Of a stretch of 64,000 nt of DNA, positions 21,767 to 33,524 are shown piece after piece; position 1 is the first letter of the stretch, and the number at the start of each line of letters is the position of its first letter. This DNA is from Ophiosphaerella korrae (taxonomy: Eukaryota > Ascomycota > Dothideomycetes > Pleosporales > Phaeosphaeriaceae), in NCBI GenBank assembly GCA_028456385.1, contig JALNQF010000014.1, forward strand, positions 248,001-312,000, written 5' to 3'. The notes under the pieces were generated by a model. That model worked only from the letters and a program-made list of their open reading frames with translations. It searched no databases and was not told the origin of the DNA. The position numbers and the translations under genes are program-made.

Positions 21767-21952
21767 CTATCCATCTATCCACCCTTTGGTTCCCTGGCTG
21801 GTTCCCAGTTTAGCGCTGATCTCGCTTGCGGACCTGAAGTCGAACAATATTGACCTGCCTGATTTATCGATTAGGATGTTGCCTGGATTGAGGTCGTTGT
21901 GAGCCCAGCTGAGAGAATGCAAGTGGCGAGTAGCCGACCCGAAAGCTTGCAT
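21767..21952 (-). pseudogene. Protein kinase fragment
   Basis: About 60 codons matching the catalytic loop of a fungal protein kinase: LHSLSWAHNDLNPGNILID (HRD-type loop as HND, then N) and LFDFRSA in the place of DFG. Neither the ATP-binding lobe upstream nor the C-lobe beyond KGWIDG can be found, and a stop follows at once. Fungal genomes carry many such small kinase copies of the HNDLNP type. The change of DFG to DFR and the missing lobes mean it is a relic. Confidence 0.7.
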
Positions 21953-23675
21953 AAAGGGCCCTTACCTATGAGCCAATCCTATCCCTAAGGTAGTGTGTGT
22001 GTGTGTGTATTGGCTTAACGTCCCTATATGAGACTGTTGGACGGGCTAAGCTATGGAATTACAGGTGTTCCTAAGGTAGCGTACCGACTGCGGAGAGCAA
22101 ACTTAACAGTATAAAAGCTCTTGGCCGCATTATAAAGCAGCTTATAGAGATGGGTTCAAGCAGCACGAATTTGGTCCTGCAGCAACTAGAGAAATGGTCG
22201 CATAAAGCTACGGAGTTCCTGTGCATGATTGAAACAGTTGCTCTAGGAGTATTGAAAGAGGTATACTTCACTGTCTAAGAATGATAAGCTTGACTAAAAG
22301 GGTAGCACCCATCCTTATCGCACACCCCGCAGCCTGTCGAACTCGTTTCTTTGGGGGTTTTTTTTGGCAGGAAGTGAACGACCGTGGATACACTAAAACT
22401 GCTCGATTCTATAGCGTTGGATAGTAGATATGAAGGTAGAAAAGAAGGTCCACAAAATGCCCATTTCAAGCTCAGTGGCCTTATTTCGGGCACACTTGGG
22501 TACTATAGTTGACTATAAATACGTTGTGAGCTTATGCATATAGTCGAAGATTGTCCCAAACTGGCGCCCGGTCGTACTTATCCAAGAGTTGCAATCTCCT
22601 ACGTTCTTAGTCGCTTCTATTTGCTACGCCACTGTATTTTTATATGTATTGTGTAAGGAAAGTATCGAGAGAACTGGTGTCGTGAATATCAGGGTAAGAT
22701 TATCGAAACTTAACCTAATCAAAGCTGAATTTCACTGACGTAACTTGAAATACCGCATTTGGATGAACGGAGTAACAATATCAACGGCGTACTTATCAGA
22801 GTGCAAAGCGCAGCTAGTCCTCTCAAGACCTCTGTTCCCGAAATGCCTAAAAACATTTCATTGGGCACGAAGGAATTTTGTCTCTTTTTTTCCCACAAGA
22901 AAAAGTGTCAAAGCCTACTGTTCTCAAATATCTTACCAAAAGGCGCTGAGGCAGCATTTGGGACAATAATAGAAGACATTCGAACATTGACAAATAACTT
23001 GGTGATGATAACCTCCAATATGTACTTTTGTTTTGTCTCTGATGTTACCATATTCACCGGCGTCTGCTTTCTCTCATCAAGCCTACACGAGGAGTACTCA
23101 CTAGAAGATAGACTTACTATCTATATATTATATATTAACTTAGAAATAAGTAGTAAGCTTATTACCTACTCTTTTTTTTTTTTTTAAGATTTGTATGGTC
23201 TAGCTAGTTAGTATACTAGTTCTTACAAGTGTATTGGAAGTGGGGTAACGTTAGTTACTACACATGTCTCGTTCCATTGCGTGTGAGGATAATCACATAT
23301 TCGGAAATATAGATAATAAAATACACTATAGCTATAGGCTATTTAATTCGCATATAGAGAATGTGTAGTTGCTTTATCAAATATACTGATATGTTCTATT
23401 GTGTGTACCGTTTGCAGGTGGTGGCGGCAATACGACTTGGCCCCCAATGAGCGATAAGCGAGCAGCTGAAGGAGCTGACCTTGCCTGATGTCTGCCTGAC
23501 CCTTTACACTTCATCTTGTTTCTTTAGATAAAGCTCGATTTATACCTTGTGGAGGTCCCTCTGATTGCAATCGTACGAAACAGGCAGTACGCACCGACTG
23601 GACACAGGCTGCTTAGGGACTAGCACCGTTATTCCGAGGACGGACCTCGAAGCGACCGACGCGGACACCTTCGAC
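21953..23675. other. AT-rich accessory intergenic DNA
   Basis: 1.7 kb with CCTAAGGTAG at 21986 and 22070, a GT run near 21997-22010, and a T run near 23171-23185. No gene could be supported. It holds the 5' flank of the large HET gene. Confidence 0.5.
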
Positions 23676-26600
23676 ATGTCGTCCTCTGAGCAAAGCTTTT
23701 CGGATTCCGAGGCGGACATCAAATCGGAGGCCCTGCCTACGAAGAGAAGAGAGAAATACTCTACTGCGCGAAAGCCATCCATAGCGAAGAGGAAAGCATC
23801 GCAGAACCCAACCAAATACCTAAGTGGAGACTACGACCCATTACCCAAGGGTCGAAAAGCGATTCGGTTGCTCAGTCTTCTTCCGGCAGAGCGAGACGCT
23901 GATAGACCACCGTATTGCGAGCTAGTAACTATAGCAGTGGATTCAAAGAGTCGCCCGATATACGAAGCTCTGTCCTGGTGTTGGGGCCCACAAGATAAGA
24001 ATCAATATATTCGTCTCCAGAAAGGAGGACGTACTTACGCTAAATATGTAAGCTCGAATCTCTTCGTAGCCTTGAAAGCCTTGCGACAAGAAACGGACAG
24101 TCGATACCTCTGGGTAGACGCCATTTGCATCGATCAAGACAAGTAAGTGCACACTAAAGTGCAACATAGTGAACTTCGCTTATGCCCTTAGCCTGGACGA
24201 AAAGAACCAACAGGTGGCTATGATGGACGAAATTTATAGGAATGCTGATCAAGTCTGCATTTGGCTTGGAGAGAGCACAGAGTCCAGTCGTATAGCCCTA
24301 CGCTTTATAAAAAGGATTGCGCAGTTGCAAAGCATTGACTTTTTGTCCGAAGGAAAAGATGCGCCTCGAAAATGGGCCGCACTTTTCGACCTCATGCAGA
24401 GACCATGGTTCTCGAGGAGGTGGGTTGTCCAGGAGATAGCCTTGGCTCAAAGGGCAAGGCTGCACATCGGTATCGAAAGTGTCGCATGGGAGGCATTCAT
24501 CATCGCTGTACAGTCGTTTATTGAGTTCGAGTCCGTCATCCAACGCTTGTCAGGGAAGGACCGACGTCACCGAGGTGTACCAGGGTGGTTTGAAAATGTG
24601 TCTGCACTTGGAGCAAGTATGCTTGTTCAGGTTACTGAAAGCCTCTTCCGCCGCACACGATCTTACACAGGGGCCTATGAAGGATCTGTCGAATACAGAA
24701 GCGACGCATCAGAGTCCGAAGATGATGACAAACATCTAACGTTCACTTCACACAGGACTTGGGAGAGTGCGACCTCCATTAGTGGTCATATGAAGCCTCT
24801 GCTCACATTGGAATATCTAGTCTCTAGCCTGACAATGTTTGGGACATCTTTTGCCCATGACACGGTCTATGCTCTCTTGACTCTCGCGAAGGACGCTCAG
24901 CCCCGAGCCGTTGGATCACCTGATCCTGAACCTTCTTCAGTCGGTGTGCGGGACTATCTATCTGAGAGAAAAGAATACTATGTGGACTATAATTTACCGT
25001 ATGTGGATATCTGCAAAGACTTTATACAGTTCGCTATTAAAGAATCCCTTCGACATAATGGCACTCAGGCTTTGGACGTCCTCTGTCGGCCTTGGGCAAC
25101 CGACGAGCAGACTTTAGCCAATACACGCCGTGAGAAGCTCCGCAGCAGTCACAGGCGACAAAAGGACTTGAAAATGGTCGAATCTCACGAAGGATTATCG
25201 ATCTCAATGTTAGCCCAAAGTGCATCAGCAAGCCCGTGGGATGCTGGCTTGGTAAACAGCTCCCAGTCAACAGAGCCTGACGAGGATATGCCCTTACCTT
25301 CATGGGTTCCTCAAATATCGGAGGCGCCATTTGTGATGGGACATCGACCAGGCATATCTGGGATGACTCTGATCCGCAAGAATGCTGATCCTCTAGTGGG
25401 ACAGCCACATTCAACACAGAGTACCTACTCTGCAGCAGGCAACAAAACTGTTGATTTGCAGTCCTTCAGATTTCGTAAAAGACTCAAAACTCGCGATGGA
25501 GTGAGCCATTTGAGCCTCTATCTGCGCGGACTATTGCTAGACACTGTAGAAGTAGTCGGAGAGGTAGCTCGAAACGGGCAGATACCAAGAGAGTGGGCAG
25601 ATCTAGGGGATTGGGTAAATGCCAAAGGTCAAGCTCCCGATGCGTTCTGGCAAACCCTTGTCGCGGGACGCGGAGAAAAAGGCGTAAATCCGCCTGCATA
25701 CTATGCCCGCGCTTGTAGCGAAGCATTTCGTAGAGGAGGAATTGAAAGCGGGGCTCTAGACACGACAGGCATCATCAATTACGAGGCTAATTCCGCCGTT
25801 GCACAGTTCTGTCGACGTGTTCGTGACGTCACTTGGAATCGGGCTCTGATCAAAACGAAAAGTGGCCGCCTGGGACTTGTGCGTCGCGATGTTGCAATGG
25901 GTGATCGTATCTGTATATTGTACGGGTGCAGCGTGCCTGTTGTCTTACGAGAAAACATACGAAAAGCCGAAGTGGTCGTCGTAGAGGAGACAAAGCGGGA
26001 AGTCCAGTACTTAAAGCGAATGATAGTAGAGAGCTATAGGCGCAGGATGGAGATGAAGAAACTTCACCAGAGACGCAAGACGGCAAGTATGCTATCCGTT
26101 TGTCGCCGCTGGCTCGGGGCAACAGGCTGGCTAAGGGTCAATGATTTTGCGCGCCGCAAGCTCGACATCTCCAACACGGCTGAAGGATTTTTGAAGCTCT
26201 TGAGACTTGCGTTCGACGATTTCAGTTCTTGGCGGTGTGAAGAGCGTGCAATAGCTTGGGAATTACAACTTCGCGACGCCAATCGGACTGGAGGGCCGAC
26301 CGCTTCTAGGGATTTGAGCGGTCTACTGGTGCAGAAGCGGAAATTTTTCCAGGACTCAGAAGGGTCTGACTTCAAACGACCTAAGCTGAAGGCTGGAATA
26401 GCTGCAAAGGGTGATGATTTCTGGGTTCGAGCTGTCGGTGCGGAGGGAACATCTAATACAGCCGACTGGTGGGACTTCGATGTGGCGTTAGCTGCAGGTA
26501 GACGATGGCGGCAGATCGTTAAGGAAAAAAAGAAAAAGCTCGCTGAAGAAGGTTGGGCAGCCATAAATGCTGAGCATCAAGCCCAAAAAGCTGCTGAATT

Positions 26601-27012
26601 TGCAGCGTTCGAAAAGTGGAGACGGTCTGAAGGCAAGTGGTGGATTCAGGCGGCTGACAGATGGGTCCAGTTGAAAGATCCGACTCCTTCTCCCGAGATC
26701 ACGAAGTCATTCTACATAGCTCCACCAGCAAACCAGTCGACTAATTCTCTGAGCACACCTATCTTTATCTTCGCCGACGATCAAGTTCGCCCAAGCTGGA
26801 GGAAACCGGATAACGTCGCTCGGCTGACTAGACAGGAAGGAAGGGCTTACAATATAGATATACAAGAGAAGGTTCGCTTTCGTTCCGGGGAAGATCTTTA
26901 CAGGTCTTGGAAGATGCTTGGCGACTGCTATATCCACGATATGATGGATGGGCAGGCTATTCAGTTACAGAACAACCAGGACATCCCCTCCATAGTCTTT
27001 GAGATTCGGTGA
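23676..27012 (+). CDS. Large HET-domain protein with split C-terminal module
   Basis: Intact heterokaryon-incompatibility protein, probably in allorecognition or programmed cell death. Two exons, 23676-24142 and 24192-27012, joined by a 49-nt intron at the family's usual place (after CIDQ), give 1095 residues. Residues 1-75 are acidic/basic and low complexity. The HET domain starts near 93: YEALSWCWG at 96, WVDAICIDQ at 146, then MMDEIYRNADQVCIWLGE and RPWFSRRWVVQEI. Near 718-741 is the usual C-terminal signature (GLVRRDVAMGDRICILYGC, VPVVLRE). Its normal partner, WKMLGDCYIHDMMDGQA, appears only at 1062, so about 320 residues rich in Lys, Arg and Trp lie between them (WW at two places, a long basic helix). 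The function of that insertion is unknown. The ATG chosen is the first in frame. Confidence 0.88.
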
Positions 27013-28238
27013 GGATTTAGTTAACTTTGAAACACCCCTGCTCTGAAGTTCTTAGATAAATCACTCAATCCACGCTTGTACCTTGTCGCCCTACGACTAT
27101 TTATTATCTGTACTTCTTAGAATACACAGTTCAGACTTATGCCTGTGGCTGCCGACTCTAATAGTCCCGCACTTGGGTCTTACCTTTCTAATTGGCTCTT
27201 GCTACTTCCTGAAACATTGCTACCTGTAGAAAGGATTCCTCTGCAAGACTAAAACTACGAGAAGGCAGTTTTCCTTAGGGCTTGAGGTTCTCTAATGAAA
27301 TAGACAAGCTAAACCTTGATGCCGTATAGAAGGAACTAAAGAAAGAGAGAGGGGAGAGGGGTGTTATTTTTACAAATAAGGGCGATTATTCGTACTTAGA
27401 TAACATAGGGGCTAGACGCGCAGTGTAACATAGAGATCGTGCTCCATGCACTTCAGAAGCCTAGTAATGCGCAAAAAAAATTTAATCACACTATTACAGC
27501 GTCTCACACTTATCTTGAAGAAGTCCCAAGGTGATATGAGCTGGTGATGCAATGTTTTCGCGTGGTAGCACATCGGAGACATCAAGAGGCTTGGTCGTGG
27601 CGCAACGATGCGCTAGGTAGGTAAGACACCGGTTGCGGGCTATCGCAGTAAACTCCTAGCATAGAAGAGGGATTCATAGGAGAATCATTCGTGAAGTAAT
27701 GAAGTAATTAGACAATTTTCTAAAGGAATTATAGCCATAGCCCATAAAGCTATCTTAATGACGCATTATATAGCTGTTAACGAGATCTAGGGATTAATTT
27801 TGGGATTTAAAGGGCTAGTTGGTTTGGATTTATAACGAGCGCAAATGGTGTGGTAAAATGGTTATAGTTCTGTCACTGTATGACAATGATTATTTAGCAT
27901 ATTATAGCCGCGGTCAACAGTCAATTCATTAAGGGCTAAGGGCTAGAATTAGCTGGCATCTATAAAGTACTCAGAAAAGGAAATAGGGTTTAGATGGTCT
28001 GATTCAAGGGATTGGTGATAAATAATGTATATGCCTGAGATTTTCATTTTGGCGTTGGCGCTGACCACGTGATGCCAAGATCATCGTTGAGGGGCGTCAG
28101 CTTGAGCCTTACAGAACATTGGCAATATATTCATGTTCGTCTTCCACGAAAGGAACATTAATATCGCTCTCATTAGTCACACGTTGTTTCTCACTTGTAT
28201 TCCTACCTTTGTTTGGAAGAAATATCAGCTTTCCCATC
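27013..28238. other. AT-rich spacer between two HET genes
   Basis: 1.2 kb with no open frame of note and many stops in all frames. It may be repeat-derived; I found no terminal repeats. Confidence 0.5.
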
Positions 28239-30107
28239 ATGCGCCTGCTGCACATACAAGACAACGAATTTCATCTTGTTGAGTGCATAGGCAGCGATAT
28301 TCCGCCTTATGCGATTCTTTCACACACATGGGGCCCCAACCACGAGGAAGTCACATATCAGTATTTACTTCATGGCATCGGTAAGGAGAAGAGCAGTTAT
28401 TGCGAACTTACCTTCTGCAGAGAACAATCTATCCGAGATGGCTTAGAGTATTTTTGGGCGGATACGTGCTGCATCGATAAATCAAGCAGCGCGGAACTGT
28501 CAGAGGCCATCAACTTAATGTATTCTTGGTACCAGGACGCTGAAGTATGTTACATATACCTGACTGATGTGCTGTCCCAACAGGATTTCACGACTAGCAG
28601 GTGGTTCTCTCGCGGATGGACGTTACAAGAATTACTGGCTCCTTCTGCTGTCGTATTCTTCGACGAAGATTGGAAGCCAATTGGTACTAAGGCTGATCTT
28701 TGTAAAATTATATCCGCTCGCACCAGGATTCCTACCGATCTGCTCTCCGGAAAGGAAGACCTAGACATGTTCAGCACTGCCCAGAGAATGCCTTGGGCTT
28801 CAGAGAGGAAGACATCTAGAATGGAGGATCAGGCCTATTGCTTGATGGGTGTGTTCGACATCAACATGCCATTAATATACGGGGAAGGGCAAAATGCGTT
28901 CATAAGACTTCAAGAAGAAATCCTGAAAACATCAGATGATCAGAGTCTCTTTGCATGGCGATCTACCGACAACCGAGGCGTTTGCCTAGCTACATCATCA
29001 TCTTCGTTTCACGGGTCAGACAACATCATACAGTCCAGTTTTGGGATATCTTCAAACCCAGTAACAGTAAGCTCCAAGGGCATTCATCTAGACCTTTGCT
29101 TCCTACCATTACCCCATTCTAATCCTTACTTCGGGAAAAGTGGTTTTGTAATCCTCAACTGTGGTGAGAAGGGGCAAGAAGATTCATGTATTGGTATTTA
29201 CGTAACGGATCTAACCCTCACAATAAAGCGTTTTAAGAGAGATTTCAGTGAGGCGTGGATGCCAATTAATGTTCGAAATCATAGCCTTTCACAATTTCCA
29301 GTAAGGTCGTTGCGCATTGAGAAGGGCCGCTTGAGGCGATCAAATAAAACTGTTTCATTAGGCAAACTAGTTCTGCCTTTTGGCATGGAAATCAACCCCG
29401 AGGACACTATTTCCAGAACTTATACTGGGTGGGGAGATACTCGGCTTTCGTTATTGGAAGCAACTCAATTAGGAGACGTGGACACTGCATGGGGACTTCT
29501 AGCAACTGGAAATGTTGATGTGAACGTCGAAGATGAAAAAGGACTGACGGCGTTGTGCTACGCTGCCATAGGTGGAATAGAGGATTTGACTATTATGCTA
29601 CTAGGCCACCCTGAACTTGATCTCAACTACCGGACTCGATGCGGGAACACCCCACTCTTACTAGCAGCAATTAATAACCACGAGATGATCGTTCAGTTGC
29701 TACTCAACACTGGTAAAATTTGGGTCGATCCGCGGGATTCTCAAGGATGAACGCCACTGTCTTGGGCCGCGGAGCATGGAAATGCAGTCATGGTGGAGCT
29801 TTTGATAAATACACAGCAGCCAGATTACAATACAACAGATCGACTGGAAACATCGCCGTTATGGTTCGCAGTTAGAGGAAGACATGTTTCAGTAATGCAA
29901 CTGCTAATTCGCACTGGGAAGGTTGAAATGACTTCTAAAACCCGAGGTCAGTTCTATCCGACACCGCTATTGACAGTAGCAACGGAAGGGCACACAGAAG
30001 TAGTTAAACTACTCCTTAATACCAAAGGAGTAGACGTTAATGCGACCAGTATAAGGATGCAGACCGCACTGCAAATGCGACAAAAAATAGGCATAAGGAA
30101 ATCGTAA
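28239..30107 (+). pseudogene. HET-ankyrin protein with one nonsense codon
   Basis: HET protein of the HET-D/E group. The reading frame is open from 28239 to a TGA at 29748 (503 residues), then stays open in the same frame to 30107. HET domain: MRLLHIQDNEFHL, YAILSHTWG, FWADTCCIDK, EAINLMYSWYQDAEVCYIYL, SRGWTLQELLAPSAVVFF, EDQAYCLMGVFDI, MPLIYGEGQNAFIRLQEEI. Ankyrin repeats begin near residue 400 and continue past the TGA (TPLSWAAEHGN). The TGA sits where arginine (CGA) is common, so a single C to T change explains it. The truncated product keeps the whole HET domain and three ankyrin repeats, so it may still act; alternatively, this is an early pseudogene. No intron is needed in the HET part. 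Confidence 0.8.
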
Positions 30108-30503
30108 AGCTTTTATAGTAGTTTATGAGGAGAACAATATCGATCAATAGTTTAAGCAAAAATATGCATAAGCGGTGTATTACTTATGCTGGGAACGACA
30201 ATGTCTGAACTTTTCAATGAGTTAATGCAATTAGTTGAAATAGTATAATTTGAAATGACAGTGATGTCGGATTCGGTGCTTCAATCTTATTCAAAAGCCT
30301 TTCTAAGATTCACTCAGATCTTCTCTAACAGCTAAACTTCTATGGTATGCTCTAGGAACTAGTATCTACTCAAGATCGATAATAGATACCTAATATCGTC
30401 TGAAATTGGGCGACCCATCAAAATTGAAATGAAGGTAGTTCCCGTTTTGAGCTACATCAAGTCCACAAGGACCACCCACCCATACGAGGCTTCCCTTCCC
30501 ATT
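30108..30503. other. Intergenic
   Basis: About 400 AT-rich bases after the HET-ankyrin gene with no coding signal; it includes the 3' end of the next minus-strand gene. Confidence 0.5.
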
Positions 30504-30830
30504 CTATATTTTCACATCATCATCTTTCGCACTATCAGCCACACTCTCCTTCCTCGGTTCTTGCGAGCTCGATCTCAAGCTCTTAAGATACTCGTCGAAT
30601 TCCTTACTCTCCTTTGGCCTATATCTCTGCCCATTTGGGTGTCGCCTCTTCCACACCAAATATGCGACATATGATATCAGCCCTGTAACGAGAAAAATAG
30701 CAACGAGGATGAGCGCAAATTGCCAGCGCTTGATATATCCCTTGCCGAATTTCATTTTTGCATGGGGATTACCTTTTCCGCCTCTGGCACCGCCATAATA
30801 AGCGCGTGGATATACATGTCTTTTACTCAT
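30504..30830 (-). CDS. Small single-pass membrane protein
   Basis: 108 residues, one exon. Residues 1-35 are basic and Gly/Tyr-rich (YYGGARGGKG), then one strong hydrophobic segment at about 36-60 (FALILVAIFLVTGLISYVAY) with basic residues on both sides (KRW before, WKRRH after). The last 45 residues are charged and Ser-rich. By the positive-inside rule the orientation is unclear. I do not recognise a family. Codon pattern and the clean membrane segment argue that it is real. An additional 5' exon is possible, because the sequence upstream (to about 31100) is partly open. Confidence 0.55.
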   Translation of the reverse strand: MSKRHVYPRAYYGGARGGKGNPHAKMKFGKGYIKRWQFALILVAIFLVTGLISYVAYLVWKRRHPNGQRYRPKESKEFDEYLKSLRSSSQEPRKESVADSAKDDDVKI

Positions 30831-31427
30831 GTCAATATGAGGTTATTGCGAGGCATAAGTTGAAGCCCAGACTTACTGGTTTTCGTCCGTCGTGAATGAT
30901 ATTGCAGATATTGTATCCGAACACTTTTTGTAACAAAATTAAGAACGAATTCAAGGAAGTGGAAATGGAGGCATCTGAGAGATTCTCGTTTTTGTACGGA
31001 TAGCAGTGGCAACTTAACTTTGGCACGAAGGGATGAAGGACTCGCCGTGGTCTTATGACTGTCATTGTGTGACGAAAACCGCCTTGTTATCTTCACCAAT
31101 TCATGCAAACTAAGCATTCAAATTCGCTTGGCCTTTTGGTTGGCACCACTTATTAGACTTGTGACGCCATATGATAGAGAAGCGCCTGCAGCACCATTGG
31201 CATGCTAAAGAGAGTTTGGCCAGTGTTTGTGCTTCGCTTAAAATGCTCCTTGCGCTACTGATGCCAATGTGCTTCTCAAGTTACCCAAAGTGTACTCTGT
31301 GGAGCCTCGAGTCGGACGCCAAGTGGAGAAATTGGACTAAGCTTGTTGCTCTAACATGCGCTAGCCAGATTTGGCCAGGTCCAATGAATCGTTCGTATTT
31401 CCATTTCCAGAGCCTCCATCGTTTAGG
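30831..31427. other. Divergent intergenic region
   Basis: About 600 bases between the small membrane protein gene and the esterase pseudogene. No gene supported. Confidence 0.5.
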
Positions 31428-32376
31428 ATGAAGGACATTGAAACATCCAGCATGAAGTGCAGGCCTTTTGGGCCAACGCACATCATCGAAACAACCTCAC
31501 GGCACACCCACACCACAATACTCCTGCATGGTTGTGGAAGCACAGGCGCTGAATTCGCTGATGAACTCCTTGACATTGGCTCTAGTAACAGTCTGTCATC
31601 ACCTCTGTCATTTTATCATTCTGTCAACCTCACCCAGAAGTTTCCCGGCTGGCGATGGGTCTTTCCCTCTTCACCTAGCGTTTGGAACGCCATTTTTCAT
31701 GAGATGCCTGATTCGTTGGACATTCATGATCCAACAGCACAGCAAGACCGCCAAATATCAGGGATAAGGGACTCAATACAGCATGTTTTAAAAGTCATAG
31801 AGGAAGAGGCTGCACGATTGGGTAACGAATCTAGGAACATCGTTCTAGGAGGCGTAAGTCAAGGCGGTGCAGTCGCACCATGGACCTTATTTGCTCATGG
31901 GGTGATAATAGAGAAAGATCCAAGTGCCATAGGAATACAGAGCATACCGCGATTTAGCGCTTTCGTAGGGGCGAGCATGTCGCTTCCTTTCGCGGCAGAA
32001 ATAAAGTCACATTTGTTCCACCGAAATAATGCTTCCACTACAGAGATTAACCAGGCAGTTGGACCTGCAGGATACGACACTACGAAGGGAGATGCCACAG
32101 CATTCGTGAGAAGTATGCTTGACACAGCAACGTATCCATCGTCAGTATCGACGGCTGTCTTCCCAGGCCACGGAGTCGGCGATGCCTATGTCGATATTGA
32201 ACCTTGGACGGCAAGCTAAGGGAATCGTTGCACACGCCGGTTTCAATGTGCAATGGAAAGAGTACTCAGGGGCGGAACAGGAGGGACATTGGTTGAAGGA
32301 GCCCGAGCAAGTGGATGATGTCGCTCTTTTCCTCGAGACTCATCTAGGTACAGTAGCAACATCTCCAAGTCAGTAA
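31428..32376 (+). pseudogene. Frameshifted acyl-protein thioesterase-like hydrolase
   Basis: Alpha/beta hydrolase of the phospholipase/carboxylesterase (Abhydrolase_2) family. From the ATG at 31428: oxyanion segment ILLHGCGSTGAEF, nucleophile motif GGVSQGGA with Ser144, then PGHGVGDAYVD with the likely catalytic Asp. The frame then ends early at 32217. The expected continuation (LGRQAKGIVAHAGF, GAEQEGHWLKEP with the catalytic His, FLETHLG) is read one frame over, from about 32204 to a TAA at 32374. One extra C in the CC at 32202-32203 explains the break: without it GAA CTT GGA CGG reads E L G R. No intron borders fit. The product lacks its catalytic His, so it is inactive unless this is a sequence error. 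Confidence 0.82.
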
Positions 32377-32918
32377 TGGCCTCGCAATACCACGAAAGGC
32401 ACTTTGGTCGTTTTCAGCCATGTTCATCGGCCTGTTGTAGCGTTCAGGACCTCGGTCTGAGCTCGATACGTACGAATATCGAAATCCATTCAATAACGGA
32501 TTAGTAGTTGAGTATATTTATATTTACTAATTTCGAACTTTCTCACTCTCGAATCTACGTCTCTCACTATACCTCCTCATATGAAATCCTATATCTTCCA
32601 TCCTTAAAGTTGTACCCTCAAAGGACAGCATGATAGATCCCAGGCTCTTGGCTACATGAAGCCTGCATCAAAAGACATGTACATCTCGAACATCGATCGT
32701 TTTCCCACAAACTTCCTCCACAACAAATTCACCGAGCTAAACCTCATGCAATGCTCTGAAAACAAACTCCTCAACGCCACTGCTCATGAAGCCATACCGA
32801 CGGAATCCATCATCGCGTATAACACACACTCCAAAACCAATCATATACTCGAAATTTGATCAAATACTCGCCACCAGAACCCGCCGTCTGTGAAATCCTA
32901 CCGCGCCCTCCAAAATCC
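32377..32918. other. Convergent intergenic region
   Basis: 540 bases between the esterase pseudogene and a minus-strand membrane protein gene; nothing recognised. Confidence 0.5.
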
Positions 32919-33524
32919 TCAATAATTATTCGAATTAACCTGACTCGCCATAACCATCATCCACACCAAAAACGCGGTGCCTACAATCCAAAACGCAAAC
33001 GCCGCCTGCCAACACTGGCAAATATTGCGCTGCTGCAAAAACGCCAGCGTATCCCTACTCGGCCCCGCAGTGTTATCGCTAAACACGTACGTATTGCACT
33101 GATTGTTGATATTCGGCCCCGTGAACAGCTGCAAGCCCGTGCCAATGATGCCCGCGATGAACAGCACGAGCAGAATGAAAGACAGCAGCATCATCGTCGC
33201 GGGCAGTAGTTTGCGCTGCGCGATGAAGGCGATTTCGATGATGATAAAAATAATGGCTAGCGCGCCGACTGTGACGCCGTAGGGCATGATCCTAGCATGG
33301 TTAGTCGAGTGAGTGTGGGTTATAGGGGGGTACTCGTACCAGGGCGTGCCGAGACCCATGCGGTCTTGTATCTGCATGAATTGCGCACTGACGCCAAGGA
33401 TGGTGCCGGCGGTTACGAGCATGACGATGGTCCAGATATTGAGTTGGAGTTCGGGCCAGTAGTATTTTTCGCGCACGATGACGGCGGAGCCGACGACGGT
33501 GTTGGAGTGGCCGTGGCGCGCCAT
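32919..33524 (-). CDS. Four-helix membrane protein, MARVEL-like
   Basis: Two exons, 33340-33524 and 32919-33291, joined across a 48-nt intron (TG|G, giving GLGTPWIMPYG), make 185 residues. Four hydrophobic segments are visible: IWTIVMLVTAGTILGVSA, VTVGALAIIFIIIEIAFI, MMLLSFILLVLFIAGIIG and AAFAFWIVGTAFLVWMMVMA. Between the third and fourth is a loop with several cysteines (NQCNTY, NICQCW). This layout fits MARVEL-type or related fungal tetraspan proteins, which act at the plasma membrane or in vesicle traffic, but I see no signature residue that proves it. The ATG is the first in frame and gives a short N-terminal tail before helix one. Confidence 0.75.
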   Translation of the reverse strand: MARHGHSNTVVGSAVIVREKYYWPELQLNIWTIVMLVTAGTILGVSAQFMQIQDRMGLGTPWYEYPPITHTHSTNHARIMPYGVTVGALAIIFIIIEIAFIAQRKLLPATMMLLSFILLVLFIAGIIGTGLQLFTGPNINNQCNTYVFSDNTAGPSRDTLAFLQQRNICQCWQAAFAFWIVGTAFLVWMMVMASQVNSNNY

